Assembly (NCBI RefSeq): GCF_030253575.1
Contig: NC_080560.1
Span: 12,314,001-12,378,000 of the forward strand
Length of the DNA stretch: 64,000 nucleotides
Origin: Rhododendron vialii
Lineage: Eukaryota; Streptophyta; Magnoliopsida; Ericales; Ericaceae
Reading direction: 5' to 3'
Below, in pieces: positions 22,179-33,700 of this stretch; within the stretch, counting starts at the first letter, position 1; every line of letters starts with the position of its first letter. A model generated the notes under the pieces. It saw only the letters and a program-made list of their open reading frames with translations, made no database searches and was not told the origin of the DNA. The translations under genes were made by a program, and so were the position numbers.

Positions 22179-23001
22179 TAGGATTGTTCACGGTTCGGTT
22201 TTGGACGGATAGGTTCGGTTTCTAGGCGGATTTGCATCTGTCAAATTGTTGTTTTCTCCGTCTGCAGCCGTTTGTGAGTGTTTCATGGTTCGGTCAGTTT
22301 GGCTTGCGGTTTAGGCAGTTTGGCTTGGTCAGTTTAGGCGGATTTGAAATAGCCTAAGTATTTCAAAAAAATCTAAAAAGCTTCCAAAATTTTGCATCCG
22401 TAAAAATGTTACATTACCCAAGTAACATTTTTTAAAATAAAGCACGTTTATATCTGCTTTAAAAAGCTCTTTGAAACCCAAAAATCAGAGAGCAAAACAC
22501 ACACATTCATACTTACCTCATCCACCACTCATCCGTGAGCATTGTGCGGTCGAATCAGTTTGGATGTGATTTGGGCGGATTTAAGCCTGTAATTTATTTT
22601 TTATAAATACCAAAAATTTAAAAAGTATAGTAACATAATAAAACATTATACCACTCCATATTGCCCCAATACTAGCCAATAATTTTTCGTATATATTGAC
22701 ATAACTTTGAAATTTCTATGTCAATAACAAGCAACATGGTATACGGAGTACTATCGAATTTACCTGTATTATTTTGGTGGGGCTAATAGTTTATTGTGAA
22801 GGGTTTAATTCTTTCTCATATTTTTTTGTTTTTTACTTTGGGCGGATTGGGCGGATACAATCCACATCCGATCTGCTCGCGACGGAATGTTGTTTTTTCC
22901 ATCCACATCCATCCATCACATACCTCAGTTTGGTTCACGAATGGATCGGTTTGGACGGATTGGTCGATTTGGCGGTTCGATTGATCCGCTGAGCAGCCCT
23001 A
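22179..23001. mobile_element. Non-autonomous hAT element
   Basis: The ends TAGGATTGTTCACGG and GCTGAGCAGCCCTA form imperfect inverted repeats (TAGGRYTGYTCA). The flanks GTATGAGT (22171-22178) and ATATGAGT (23002-23009) match at 7 of 8 positions, as for an aged 8-bp duplication. The interior is rich in GGTTCGG/GGCGGAT subterminal words and has no transposase. Confidence 0.8.
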
Positions 23002-23009
23002 ATATGAGT

Positions 23010-24793
23010 ATATATTGTGGTCATACATTATAATAAATGTGGCCTGCAGAAAAATCGTAAAACAACATTGTTTTTGTGAGTGATTTGAATCTAATGGTTG
23101 AGATTTATCTATTTTCAATCTAAAAATTTATATTTATGAGGACATCCATGCCGCAGTACCATTGTGGGGCATTACAGAAAAATTCGGTTTGTATAGAAAG
23201 GGAAATAGATTGACTTGACCATGTAGCAAACAAACCATGGAAAAGTTCAACTTCCACACGTACAAAGCACAGTCAGGAGTAATTTAAATTTGGTTTTAAG
23301 ACTTAGATTGGAGCACGCGGTTTGGAGATTTCGTAATTTATCTCTTCATTCATTACATCTTATCTTCAATTCGAGTGCTGCTACTGGTCCAACAGCAATG
23401 CGCGTTTGGGCCCATCTCGGGTCTAATAGAAATAAGCTCATTTTGTTCAATTATTATCTTAATTTCTCACTTCACTTGTTACCCGAAAATCAAACTACTA
23501 AAAAGTTTTTAAGTTGCTAACAGAACAAGGCAATTGCTTTTGATTATGTCATTGAAGATGTTCTAAGAGAGAGCTAACCCCGTCTCTCTCATCCTCCTCT
23601 CTATTTCACGATTTTTTTTGTTCTTATCTGAACATTCCCTTTCAGACTATTTCAAACTTGTTCCTCAGTTGAGGTCGAAAAGGTCATTTCCTCTTAACAT
23701 AAATGCAAGTAGAAATAAGTTTATGTTTTATTAAAAACAAAAACAAAAACATATTTGGTAATATTTGTGTTTCTAAAAAAAAAACTAGGGAAGATACATT
23801 TCTATAGTTTCCATAGTTTACAAAAACTTTAAAAAGGTTTATGAAAAACAAAAAAGTAGAAACTTGTTACCAAATAAGTTTTATTCATTAATTTTTAAAA
23901 AAGTAAAAACAAAAACTAGAAATTGAAAACAAAAATGTTACCAAACGCCCTCTACCTTTCTTTTATACTCAACTTAAATTTAACTTAAATCGGAAAATTT
24001 TGTCCTTATTTAAATTTTTTTCGCATTTGTTTGCACAAAACTTTTTTAGGGTATTGATTCGTCTCGACGAATGAAATCGAAAAAGTAAAATTTTGATACT
24101 TTTATTCAAGTATTTTAAAACATAATCACCTTTTAGCACAAAAAATATCAGATGCTCTAAGAGAGTGCTGACCCCGCCCTCTCCTCCTCCTCCTCCCCCT
24201 TTCCCCATTTTTTTTGTTCTTTATCTGAACATTCCCTTTCAGACTCTTTCAAACTTGGATTCAAACTTGTTCGTCAGCTGAGGTCGAAAAGGTGGTCTCT
24301 CCTTAACATAAATACAAGCCCAATAGCCCATCCATCTTCATCATCAGCGTTGAACAAACCAATAGCAACATCACCGACCAATTGATTGACGAATTTGATA
24401 GACAATTCCACTTTCCCCTGTTGCTCTGAACATCAAGACAATGTTAAAATTAATGCTTTATTATCTTTTTGTAATTGGACCAAGTGTTATGTTTGTGTTT
24501 GGACTATATTTTATATTTGTGATGGGCTAGTTTTCTTTGTTTTGTTATGGGTCCAATTGCTAGGTAAAGCCCAAGGCCCCAAGTCTATGTTATGTAATGA
24601 ACCTAGTTGAATGAGAAAGGCACAAGTATGCTGCCCTATTTTTCGTTTCTTTCCTCTGCTTTCCAGAGGAGCCCTCTTTCCTCCCCTGTTTTGCCGAGAA
24701 CAGTGACTGCATTTGAGCAGTCCATTTCCTCCCATTTTCTCTTGGTTCTTCCACTAAAATCAACAATAGCTTTTAGGGAAAAGCCAACAGACA
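23010..24793 (+). promoter_or_regulatory. ABCG 5' flank with a duplicated 150-170 bp module
   Basis: The module at about 23555-23712 recurs at about 24145-24318. The copies share CTAAGAGAG, TTATCTGAACATTCCCTTTC, GAGGTCGAAAAGG and CTTAACATAAATRCAAG, with small indels in the pyrimidine tract. Both face the ABCG start at 24794, so either may be part of its promoter or 5' UTR. No separate gene is seen. Confidence 0.6.
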
Positions 24794-27700
24794 ATGCCCC
24801 ATAACCACTGCCACTTGCACTACAACTATGCATTGGCCATTGCTGCTGTTCTCTTGAGTTTTTCTCTACAGTTGGCGCAGTGCCAAGTCGACGACGACTA
24901 CAACCCTACCTTACTCCCTCTCCTCACTCAGGCCGTCTACGGTCGACTCTCCAACCTCACCTCCACCATTCTCAGCGCTCCCTTCACTAAGAACGCTAGC
25001 TTCTGCATCAAGGATCCGTAAGTTCTTTAATACCACAATGTTGCGTACGTTTTGCATCGCGGCGTCAAGTTACGAATTTTAAGACTTCAATCCTTTTCTT
25101 TGTTTGGTTTCCCCACAAATTAAATGATACAGGTGTAGAATTTTTTTTTTCTTTTCATCATCGCCATCGGTGTTGAAAATTTGGACTTGCACTTCTTTTA
25201 AGTTCCCAATTGTTCTCGGATCAATTCCTATTCTCGTAGATAATTATTCGCGTTTTTTTACACTAGTTAAAAGTTCTAAGGGGCGCTAAACTAAATAGAC
25301 GGACTAAAGCACCTGTTTTTTTCGGATTTCTAGGCATTCTCTTCACATTCGATCAACTAAAATACCATTTAGCAGAAACAACTTCACTATGGCCGTTAGC
25401 ATGTAGTCCAATAATATAGTGGCATTAATGGACTATTTTTAGAATTAGAGAAAAGAGCTGACTATTGGGGAAGTAGGGAGAATTAATTATGGATCTATTC
25501 AAGTTACATACATCCCGAGATTATTTTTCAAAGATTTATAGAAATTAGATTATTTTATGTCTTCCCAGAAAGTATCTTTTTCCCCCCCCTTTGAAGTGAT
25601 TACTAAAAGTATCTATTTATCTAAGTTTGTGATAATTTCACCACATCTTGTGGTGGTGAATTGGTATGAGATTGTACACATTCTTAATGAATCTTTTGTT
25701 TTGTGTATATTCACCCATGTAGTAGGACAATTGCAACTTCTATGCTAGTTGAACTAATTCTATTGGGTTTGGACTTTTTGTGTAATGCTTATATTTTTTG
25801 AGTTCTGACTTTTCGAAGCTCTGTTGTCTTTCCAGGGAGGTTGAATGGGACCGAGCTTTCAATTACTCTTCTAATTTGACTTTTCTGAGTTCTTGCATTC
25901 AGAAAACTAATGGTACGAAGTGCATTGGGTCTTCACTCTTTTTGGTTTATGAGAAATGGGAAATTAACCTGTACTTGCAATGCACCAAAAGATAACTTCG
26001 CAAATTGAGCTTTTCATTTTCTTAAGGGTTTAGGCAGAATATAGTTTGCTATTAATTTCGGGTTTTAGTTTCCTCTTTGGACACAAGTTTGTTCTCAAAC
26101 AAAACGTAGTAGTCAAACTGAGCATTAAGTTCAAAAGATTTGCTTAGGATTCTCGGATATGCTATTCACTGTGTTTCTATTTCTACATGTTTTCTGAGGG
26201 TGGTGGTGTATCCATACATGATACGTCTTCAGCACATAGTTATAAGGCCATCCACTATATTCTTCAGCCAAATGAGCAGAACAGAATTGAAAGTGATAAA
26301 AAAAAAAAGAAAAGAAAGAAGGAAGGAAAGATCAGATTTCTAAGTCTATCTGTTCGATTTGTCTTGCCACTTCCATTATACCTTGTTCACAACGTCTTCA
26401 TAGTTGGAATTTGTTCAACAGGAGATATGTCACGACGCTTGTGTACTGCAGCAGAAGCAAAGTTCTACTTTAACAATTTTGTTGGAGGGGGATCAGGAGT
26501 TTTGCCTAACAAAAACTGCAATCTAACCTCTTGGGTTCCTGGTTGCGAGCCAGGTTGGGCATGTAGTGTTAACTCAACTGTGCAGGTTAGCCTCAACGAA
26601 TCCGAGGACATACCGTCTAGAACTCTTGATTGTCAGGCGTGTTGTGAAGGGTTTTTCTGCCCTAAGGGTCTTACATGCATGATACGTGAGTATTTGAAGA
26701 TCCTTACTTGCTTTTAAGCACTGGAAGAGACTTTATTTGCGTGGAACATTGAGTTGTCAATTTTAAGCTATTGAGCTGTAATTTGTCTGATTATTTTCTG
26801 GAATGCCACCTGAATTTTTCTTTGTGAAGCATGCCCATTGGGTTCCTATTGCCCGCTTGCAACGCTCAACAAAGCCACTGGCATGTGTGATCCGTAAGTT
26901 GATATTGTTGTTGTTCAGTTGTTAACCGCATTTCCTGCTATGCATGGGTCTATGGCGCAACATATTACAATTATGGCCGATGTGCTTCTGCAGATACCTT
27001 TACCAGCTACCTCCTGGACAGCCGAATCACACTTGTGGTGCCGCTAACATCTGGACAGATGTTGCTCGTAGTAGTGAAGTATTCTGTTCAGCAGGATCGT
27101 ATTGTCCTACAAGTATCCAACAAGTTTCATGCAGTAGCGGGTAATGATTTTTGTCCCCAGTCTTGCAGTACTTGCCTGTGTCTAACTTTATCAATTGTTG
27201 TATCCTGCTTTTGATAGAACAACGTTAATATTTTAGGGATTTGTAAGCAGTGTATATGGAATTACTGCATGTTGAGCTTTTAATTTTCTAACGCTGTCTA
27301 TTTCCTTTTGCAATTTCAGGCATTACTGCCGGATGGGTTCTATATATGAGAAACGTAAGCTTCTTGCTGAGTTGTGATTTACTGCATCATATATTGCACA
27401 CTCAACCAATCCTTTTGTCCACTGCATGGCTTTTGTACTTTTAAGCCCCTGTAGTGTTGGTTCTACAAACTGTCTGATAGTCATTAATGTCAAAATTTGC
27501 AGGGTGCTTCAAGTTGACGTCGTGTCATGCAGACACTGTGTATCAGAATATTCATGTGTATGGAATTATGTTGATAGTAAGTAGCACTAATAAACACTAA
27601 CTTGATGTACTTGCCTTTTGGCGGGTTTAAAGGCTAGGTACACTGTAAAACTGTACACCTTACGAAAATAAGATTAACTGTAGAGACAAAAGGAAGTATA

Positions 27701-30700
27701 GAGTTCGACTTTCCTATGGTATGATGTCTAAATGTGCGGTAGTTACTGGTGTCATCACCTTTATGATCGTGTCTTTGTTATGAGATTACATGCAAACAAT
27801 TAGCAGTTAGTGTTAATAGTCTCACTACCTGTACAATGATATAACTTTCATAAATAACGAGGAATACATCAGGGTTTTAGTTTTGCATTCTCTTGATACT
27901 GTAGGTATGATTAATCTGTTTACCTTTAGTACATTCATTTCGACTCTGTTTCTCTCTCTTTCCATCTATCCTCTGACCCCTCACTTGTAATGCAGGCAGC
28001 TTTAGCTACTATCCTGCTTATTATTTATAATTGTTCTGACCAAGTTCTCAGCACTCGGGAAAGAAGACATGCCAAATCCAGGGAAGTAGCAGCGAGAAGT
28101 GTGAGGCAGAAAACACAGGCACATGAGAGGTGGAAATCTGCGAAAAATGCTGCCATGAAGCATGTTAGAGGCTTCCATAGTCAGTTATCTCGTACATTTT
28201 CTCGTAGAAAAACACTGACATCTATTGAGGAACTCAGGATTTTCAGTCAAACTGACATTGAGATAGCTGATGATCTATGCCCGACTACGCATGCATTTAT
28301 TTTGAGTTCCTCAGAGCAGTCATCTGCTGCAATAGGAGGAAAGAAGAAAGAACCCAGTGACCTAATGACGGGGATACATGCAACTGAAGATGGTCCTGAT
28401 ATTTGCAATGATACCACTATTCAGGTAGAAGATAAAAATGTACAAAGGCCATTGCCAAAGAAAAAACAATTACATTCTGATAGTCAGATTTTCAAATATG
28501 CATATGGTCAACTAGAGATAGAAAAAGCTATGCAGCAACAAAACCTTACCTTCTCAGGAGTTATTTCAATGGCTACCAATCCTGAGATTAGGAAAAGGCC
28601 CATAATTGAGGTTTCCTTTAGAGACCTTACTCTTGCTCTGAAAGGGAACAACAAACATCTTTTAAGGTGTGTTACAGGGAAAATCGTGCCTGGCCGCATT
28701 GCTGCTGTCATGGGTCCTTCTGGGGCTGGGAAAACTACATTCCTTTCTGCTTTGGTGGGAAAAACAGTTGGATGCAAGATGACTGGTTCAATTCTGATAA
28801 ATGGAAAGAATGAATCAATCCGCTCGTACAGAAAAATTATTGGTTTTGTGCCACAGGATGATATTGTGCATGGAAATTTGACTGTGGAAGAGAATCTCTG
28901 GTTCAGTGCTAGGTGCAGGTATGTCGAAATGAGTTATATGGCAGATTCTAACAGCAATTTACTTTAACTGGTTCAGTGCTAGGTGCATTTTGTCATTTCA
29001 ACGAAATGTTATAGATCGAGATTGCAATCCTCATTGTAGCTAGGCTAATTCTACCACTATGACAATTGATACATGGACTCAACTTTAAGCATTATACCCA
29101 TCAACCAACCACTTTTTAAGATACAGATGGATTGGGACTCAGCAAAAAAAGGAGTAATTGCTTTATATTCTAGTCTATCCAGTTGGACAGAAAGGGTGTT
29201 TTCCCTAAAATTCAGTCAAAAAAGATACTTAATTTAAACCACTTTTTATAGAAGTTATTTAACACACATAATAATTGGCGAATTTGAAGTGTTGGACAGA
29301 CATGACATATCCCGCACCTTTTCTAGGTGTTAAGTCCTCCGGAGTACTGGATTAGTTTGAAGAGTCTAAGAAACATAGTCCTTTGGATATGCTTCTATCT
29401 GGCCCCTCATAAGTGTGTCCTTAAAAGGTGATTTTGAAAGATTATTTTTAAAATTGCCGAGCAAAAAAAAAAAAAAAAAAATTATTTTTAAAATTCATGC
29501 ACTGGTGTTATTTAATCACTCAGCTTCTCAATTTATCCATTTTCTAACCACTTTCACAACTATATTCGTACTTCTTCAATCTCTGCATGTGCATGTAAAT
29601 AATTATGGTATCTCATCAAACCTTCCTTAGAACCGGTTGGATGATGATTGATATAAGTTTCTAAATGTTCTTGGTAGATGTTCCTAATCTTACTTATCAT
29701 TCCATATGTTCCACCAAACCCATAGTTCGTCTGCAACTTAGATTTATTTGCTTTAGTAATTTTCAACTACGTTGTTCTTGCACTGAATTTCTGCTATTAT
29801 CCTTGCTTGTCTTCCTTTTCTATGCCATGCTCTAGGACCATAATATCTTGACATCTTGTCATACATATCCGTAGCACAATTACTTCTGATTGCTCTTCTT
29901 TTACCCATTTATTATGGAAGATTATCTGCAAACTTGCCGAAGGCGGATAAGGTTCTCATTGTTGAAAGAGTCATCGAGGAGTTGGGGTTGCAAGCAGTGC
30001 GGGATTCCTTGGTTGGAACAGTAGAGAAGCGAGGAATATCAGGAGGCCAAAGGAAGCGAGTAAATGTTGGCCTGGAATTGGTAATGGAACCATCACTTCT
30101 AATCTTAGATGAACCCACCTCGGGTTTGGATAGTTCGTCTTCCCTGCTACTTCTAAGAGCGCTTCGACGTGAAGCTCTTGTAGGGGTCAATATCTGCATG
30201 GTTGTCCACCAACCTAGGTAATGATATCTTACAGTAACTATATATATGGGACACTGTTCATTCTCTTTCTCTATACTTCTAGTTGTGTGACGAGACATAT
30301 GACTGGGACGGTTTCGACATTTCAATTTGAAAGCTCTTCGTCTGTGAGGATAACTTTGTTGAGAGCATATCAGCATGTTCTACTGAGAGATTCAAGAAAT
30401 TATTTCATGCATTAAGCTCACCATCTAGCCTCTACGGGGCCGCTATTTTAATAGTAAAAATTTCTGGGAGGCTGGGAGCAACCACTTTGTGCATGTATTG
30501 ACTAAGGTTAGGTGTACTGCAGTCCTCCCGTGGCAATACCCTCATCTAGGGATTACATAGGTACTGCTGTTATTGTTGTTAAGCTCACCATCCTAGTCAT
30601 TTGTGTCTTTGAATGCACATAAACTTCAGTAAGAAAGCATTTTTAAATCGTTTCATTCATAGCAACAGGACTGATATCATACAACAATCCGGATTGCGTG

Positions 30701-33700
30701 ATCTTTTAATTTTGGGCACTCGATAGGATGTTAGCAGGCAAGTAAGGTAGGTTTGGTTAATTCCCATAAGCTCAAACCATAAATTTTTTTGAAAAGCATA
30801 GGAGAAAAACCACTTTAGTTACGATCAAGTTCTAAACCCATGTTAATATTTCCACTACCAAACATGAAGGAAATAAGGAGTTCTACAATTACTACTTATG
30901 AGAATATAAACCAAACCTAACAGAACCGAGACTTTTTCTCTAGTGAGCTCTGCCAAGGGCAACTTATGAGAATATAATTATGCTATAAGTATGCGGGCAT
31001 TGAATTGCCAATGGCATGCATGGGAAGTGTTCAAAGTTCAAGACCTTTTTTAACTATGGGGCAAGATCGAATTACACATTTACAGAACACATGGCAGCAC
31101 GCCATGAACATTAGTCAAACAAGCAATTCACTGTGGACTAGCTAGGGAAGGTCCCACTGTCATTGAGCATGACAAAGAAGGACCACATAATTTTCATTTC
31201 ATATGATACAAAACTGTCTCTTGTATGTATAGCATAGACACCACAGAAGATCACCTAGATTATGTAAAAATGCTGAGATGGTAAACCTTGCACAACAAGA
31301 AGGTTTAAAAGTCCAACAACATAAATTAACAGAGTTCGAATTCAATTTCAATTTCGTCAAAAATATTTTGGTATTACGTTACTCTAGCTGGTCATGGAAT
31401 TAATTCTTTATCTTACTGGGTACTTGTTTCAGCTACACCTTGTTCAATATGTTTGATGATTTAATACTTCTAGCCAAAGGTGGCCTTACCGTGTATCATG
31501 GACCCGTGAAGAGAGTTGAAGAGTATTTTGCAGGCCTTGGAATCAATGTACCGGAGCGTGTGAATCCTCCCGACCATTTTATCGATGTATTGGAGGATAT
31601 AGTTAAGCCGTCTACAAGTTCAAGCATAAGTTCCAGAGAGCTTCCCGTACAATGGATGCTTCATAATGGTTATGTGGTGCCCCCAGATATGCAGCAAAAT
31701 TCAGCTGGAATTGCCATCCTCTCTTCACGAGTAACTCTACATAACCAAGTAGATAGTGATGCTACACTTGAGGAACAATCTTTTGCTAGAGAAGTATGGC
31801 AGGATATGAGACGTAATGTGGAGCTTCAGCGGGATATCATACGCCACAATTTCTTGAGGTCTAGGGACTTGTCCAATCGGAGAACCCCTGGTGTTCTTCT
31901 GCAGTACAAGTACTTTATTGGGAGGTAAGTATTCAAGAATCATTTTTATTATGCATCCATTTAAAACTTTTTTTAGGTTTCTTCGACGAGTGGAAATGAG
32001 AATGTTGAGATGGATGTGCGGTAAGACTTTGCAAGATAGAATTAGAAACGAAAACCTTCCTGTGATAGTAGGGGACCTAGCGGTAGCACCGATAGAAGAT
32101 ATGATGAGAGAGAATAGATTAAGGTGGTTTGGACATGTCTATCGTAGATCGGTTGCTACAGTAGTTACAAGGAGTAATAGGGTTAGGCAGATGGTACTAA
32201 CAAGGGTAGGGATAACCAAATTTGACTTTGAAGGCCGTAGTTTGAACAGACCTAGGTTTCTTGGATATCTTGGACCACGATGTCCTTTATAGAACTCAAT
32301 TGAGACAACAGATTCATGTAACTGTGTCCTTTATAGAACTCAATTGAGACTACAGATTCATGTAACCGACCCCAAGTGATACTTAAGGCTCAGTTTGGTT
32401 TGGTTTGGTTTTGGTTTATTCGATCAATGATATCATGTATACAAGTATTTCCTTTGTTGAGGAAATATGGGAGATTGTTTACTGATTCCCTGAGAAATAA
32501 TATAGCTGATTCTTTTGTGTGACTCTTCCCGAAGAGTATACATGCAAGAATGTAGCCTTAGTCATTATATAGAGCCAGTATATAAGAAAATATGACAGGG
32601 ATTTTCCCCTACCCCAATTGAATGGGATTTAAGGCTCGGTTTGGTTGATTATGACGGGGTTAATAAAGAGTTTTGGATGGCTGGTGTTTGGCATTTGTAA
32701 AAACTATGACCAGTCAAATTCCCTTTTTCTGTAATAGCAAAAAGTAGGTGTGAGTGTACCATTATGTACGGTACATTTTGTTTTGATTATATCGAATTGA
32801 GATATCGGTAGGAATGGAGATGTGTTTTGTTTGATATTTGAGTCTTTATGTTTAATTGGTTTCTGTTTTTTGACTTTCTGTGTGCCAAAAAAAATTGCAG
32901 GGTTGTCAAGCAGCGTTTACGAGAAGCTAGAATCCTTGCGGTGGATTTTCTGATATTGTTACTTGCCGGGGCCTGTTTAGGATCCCTGATTAAAGCAACA
33001 GATGCGACATTTGGAGCACCCGTTTATACCTATACCATTATTGCCGTCTGTAAGTAGCAAAATCTGGCCTCCCTGTTATAAAAATGCACAAGGCTGGTTT
33101 TTAATGCTCTGGCGGATAAAAAGATTCACAAGTATGGAAAAACCTTACTTGAATCTTGCCGCCTCTGTATTTATACCAAGGTTTTGAATACCGTACCGGC
33201 CAAAGTACCGTTTTAGTAAACTGGTATGGTACGTATCGGTACCGATATGTTACCGGGTACCGTTTCGGATTAATCGTTATTAATATTTATTCATCAAAAA
33301 TCATATTTTACTTATAAAATTTACTTTGCTTGTCATCACCCAACACTATCTTATGAACCAAAAAATCATAGACTACCGAATCGACAAATTAAATGTTCAA
33401 ATCTTAACCAAATACGGTAAAAAAATAACAGGAGAAGGGTTAAATGGGATTGAAGTAAACAGGAGTATTCTGGGGTTTGGTGTGTTGCATTACGCACAAT
33501 CTATTCTCCAAGGCTCAGTTCACTTGTCAAGAAATTGGTACAAGAAAAATGTTCTTGAGAAAATTTTAGTGAAGCGAAGTAAAGGAAAAGAAATGTCATT
33601 TTCCTAAATGTGTTCAAGTGATAAAGAAAGTTGTTGGAAAGTTAAAAAAGGTAATAGCTTAATTGTTTAGGAAACTAGTATAGAAACAAGATTCTTGCAA

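Noticed and set aside
26140-26717. Longer open frame read through ABCG intron 2
   Set aside because: The upstream part is intronic; homology starts at the acceptor 26421/26422.
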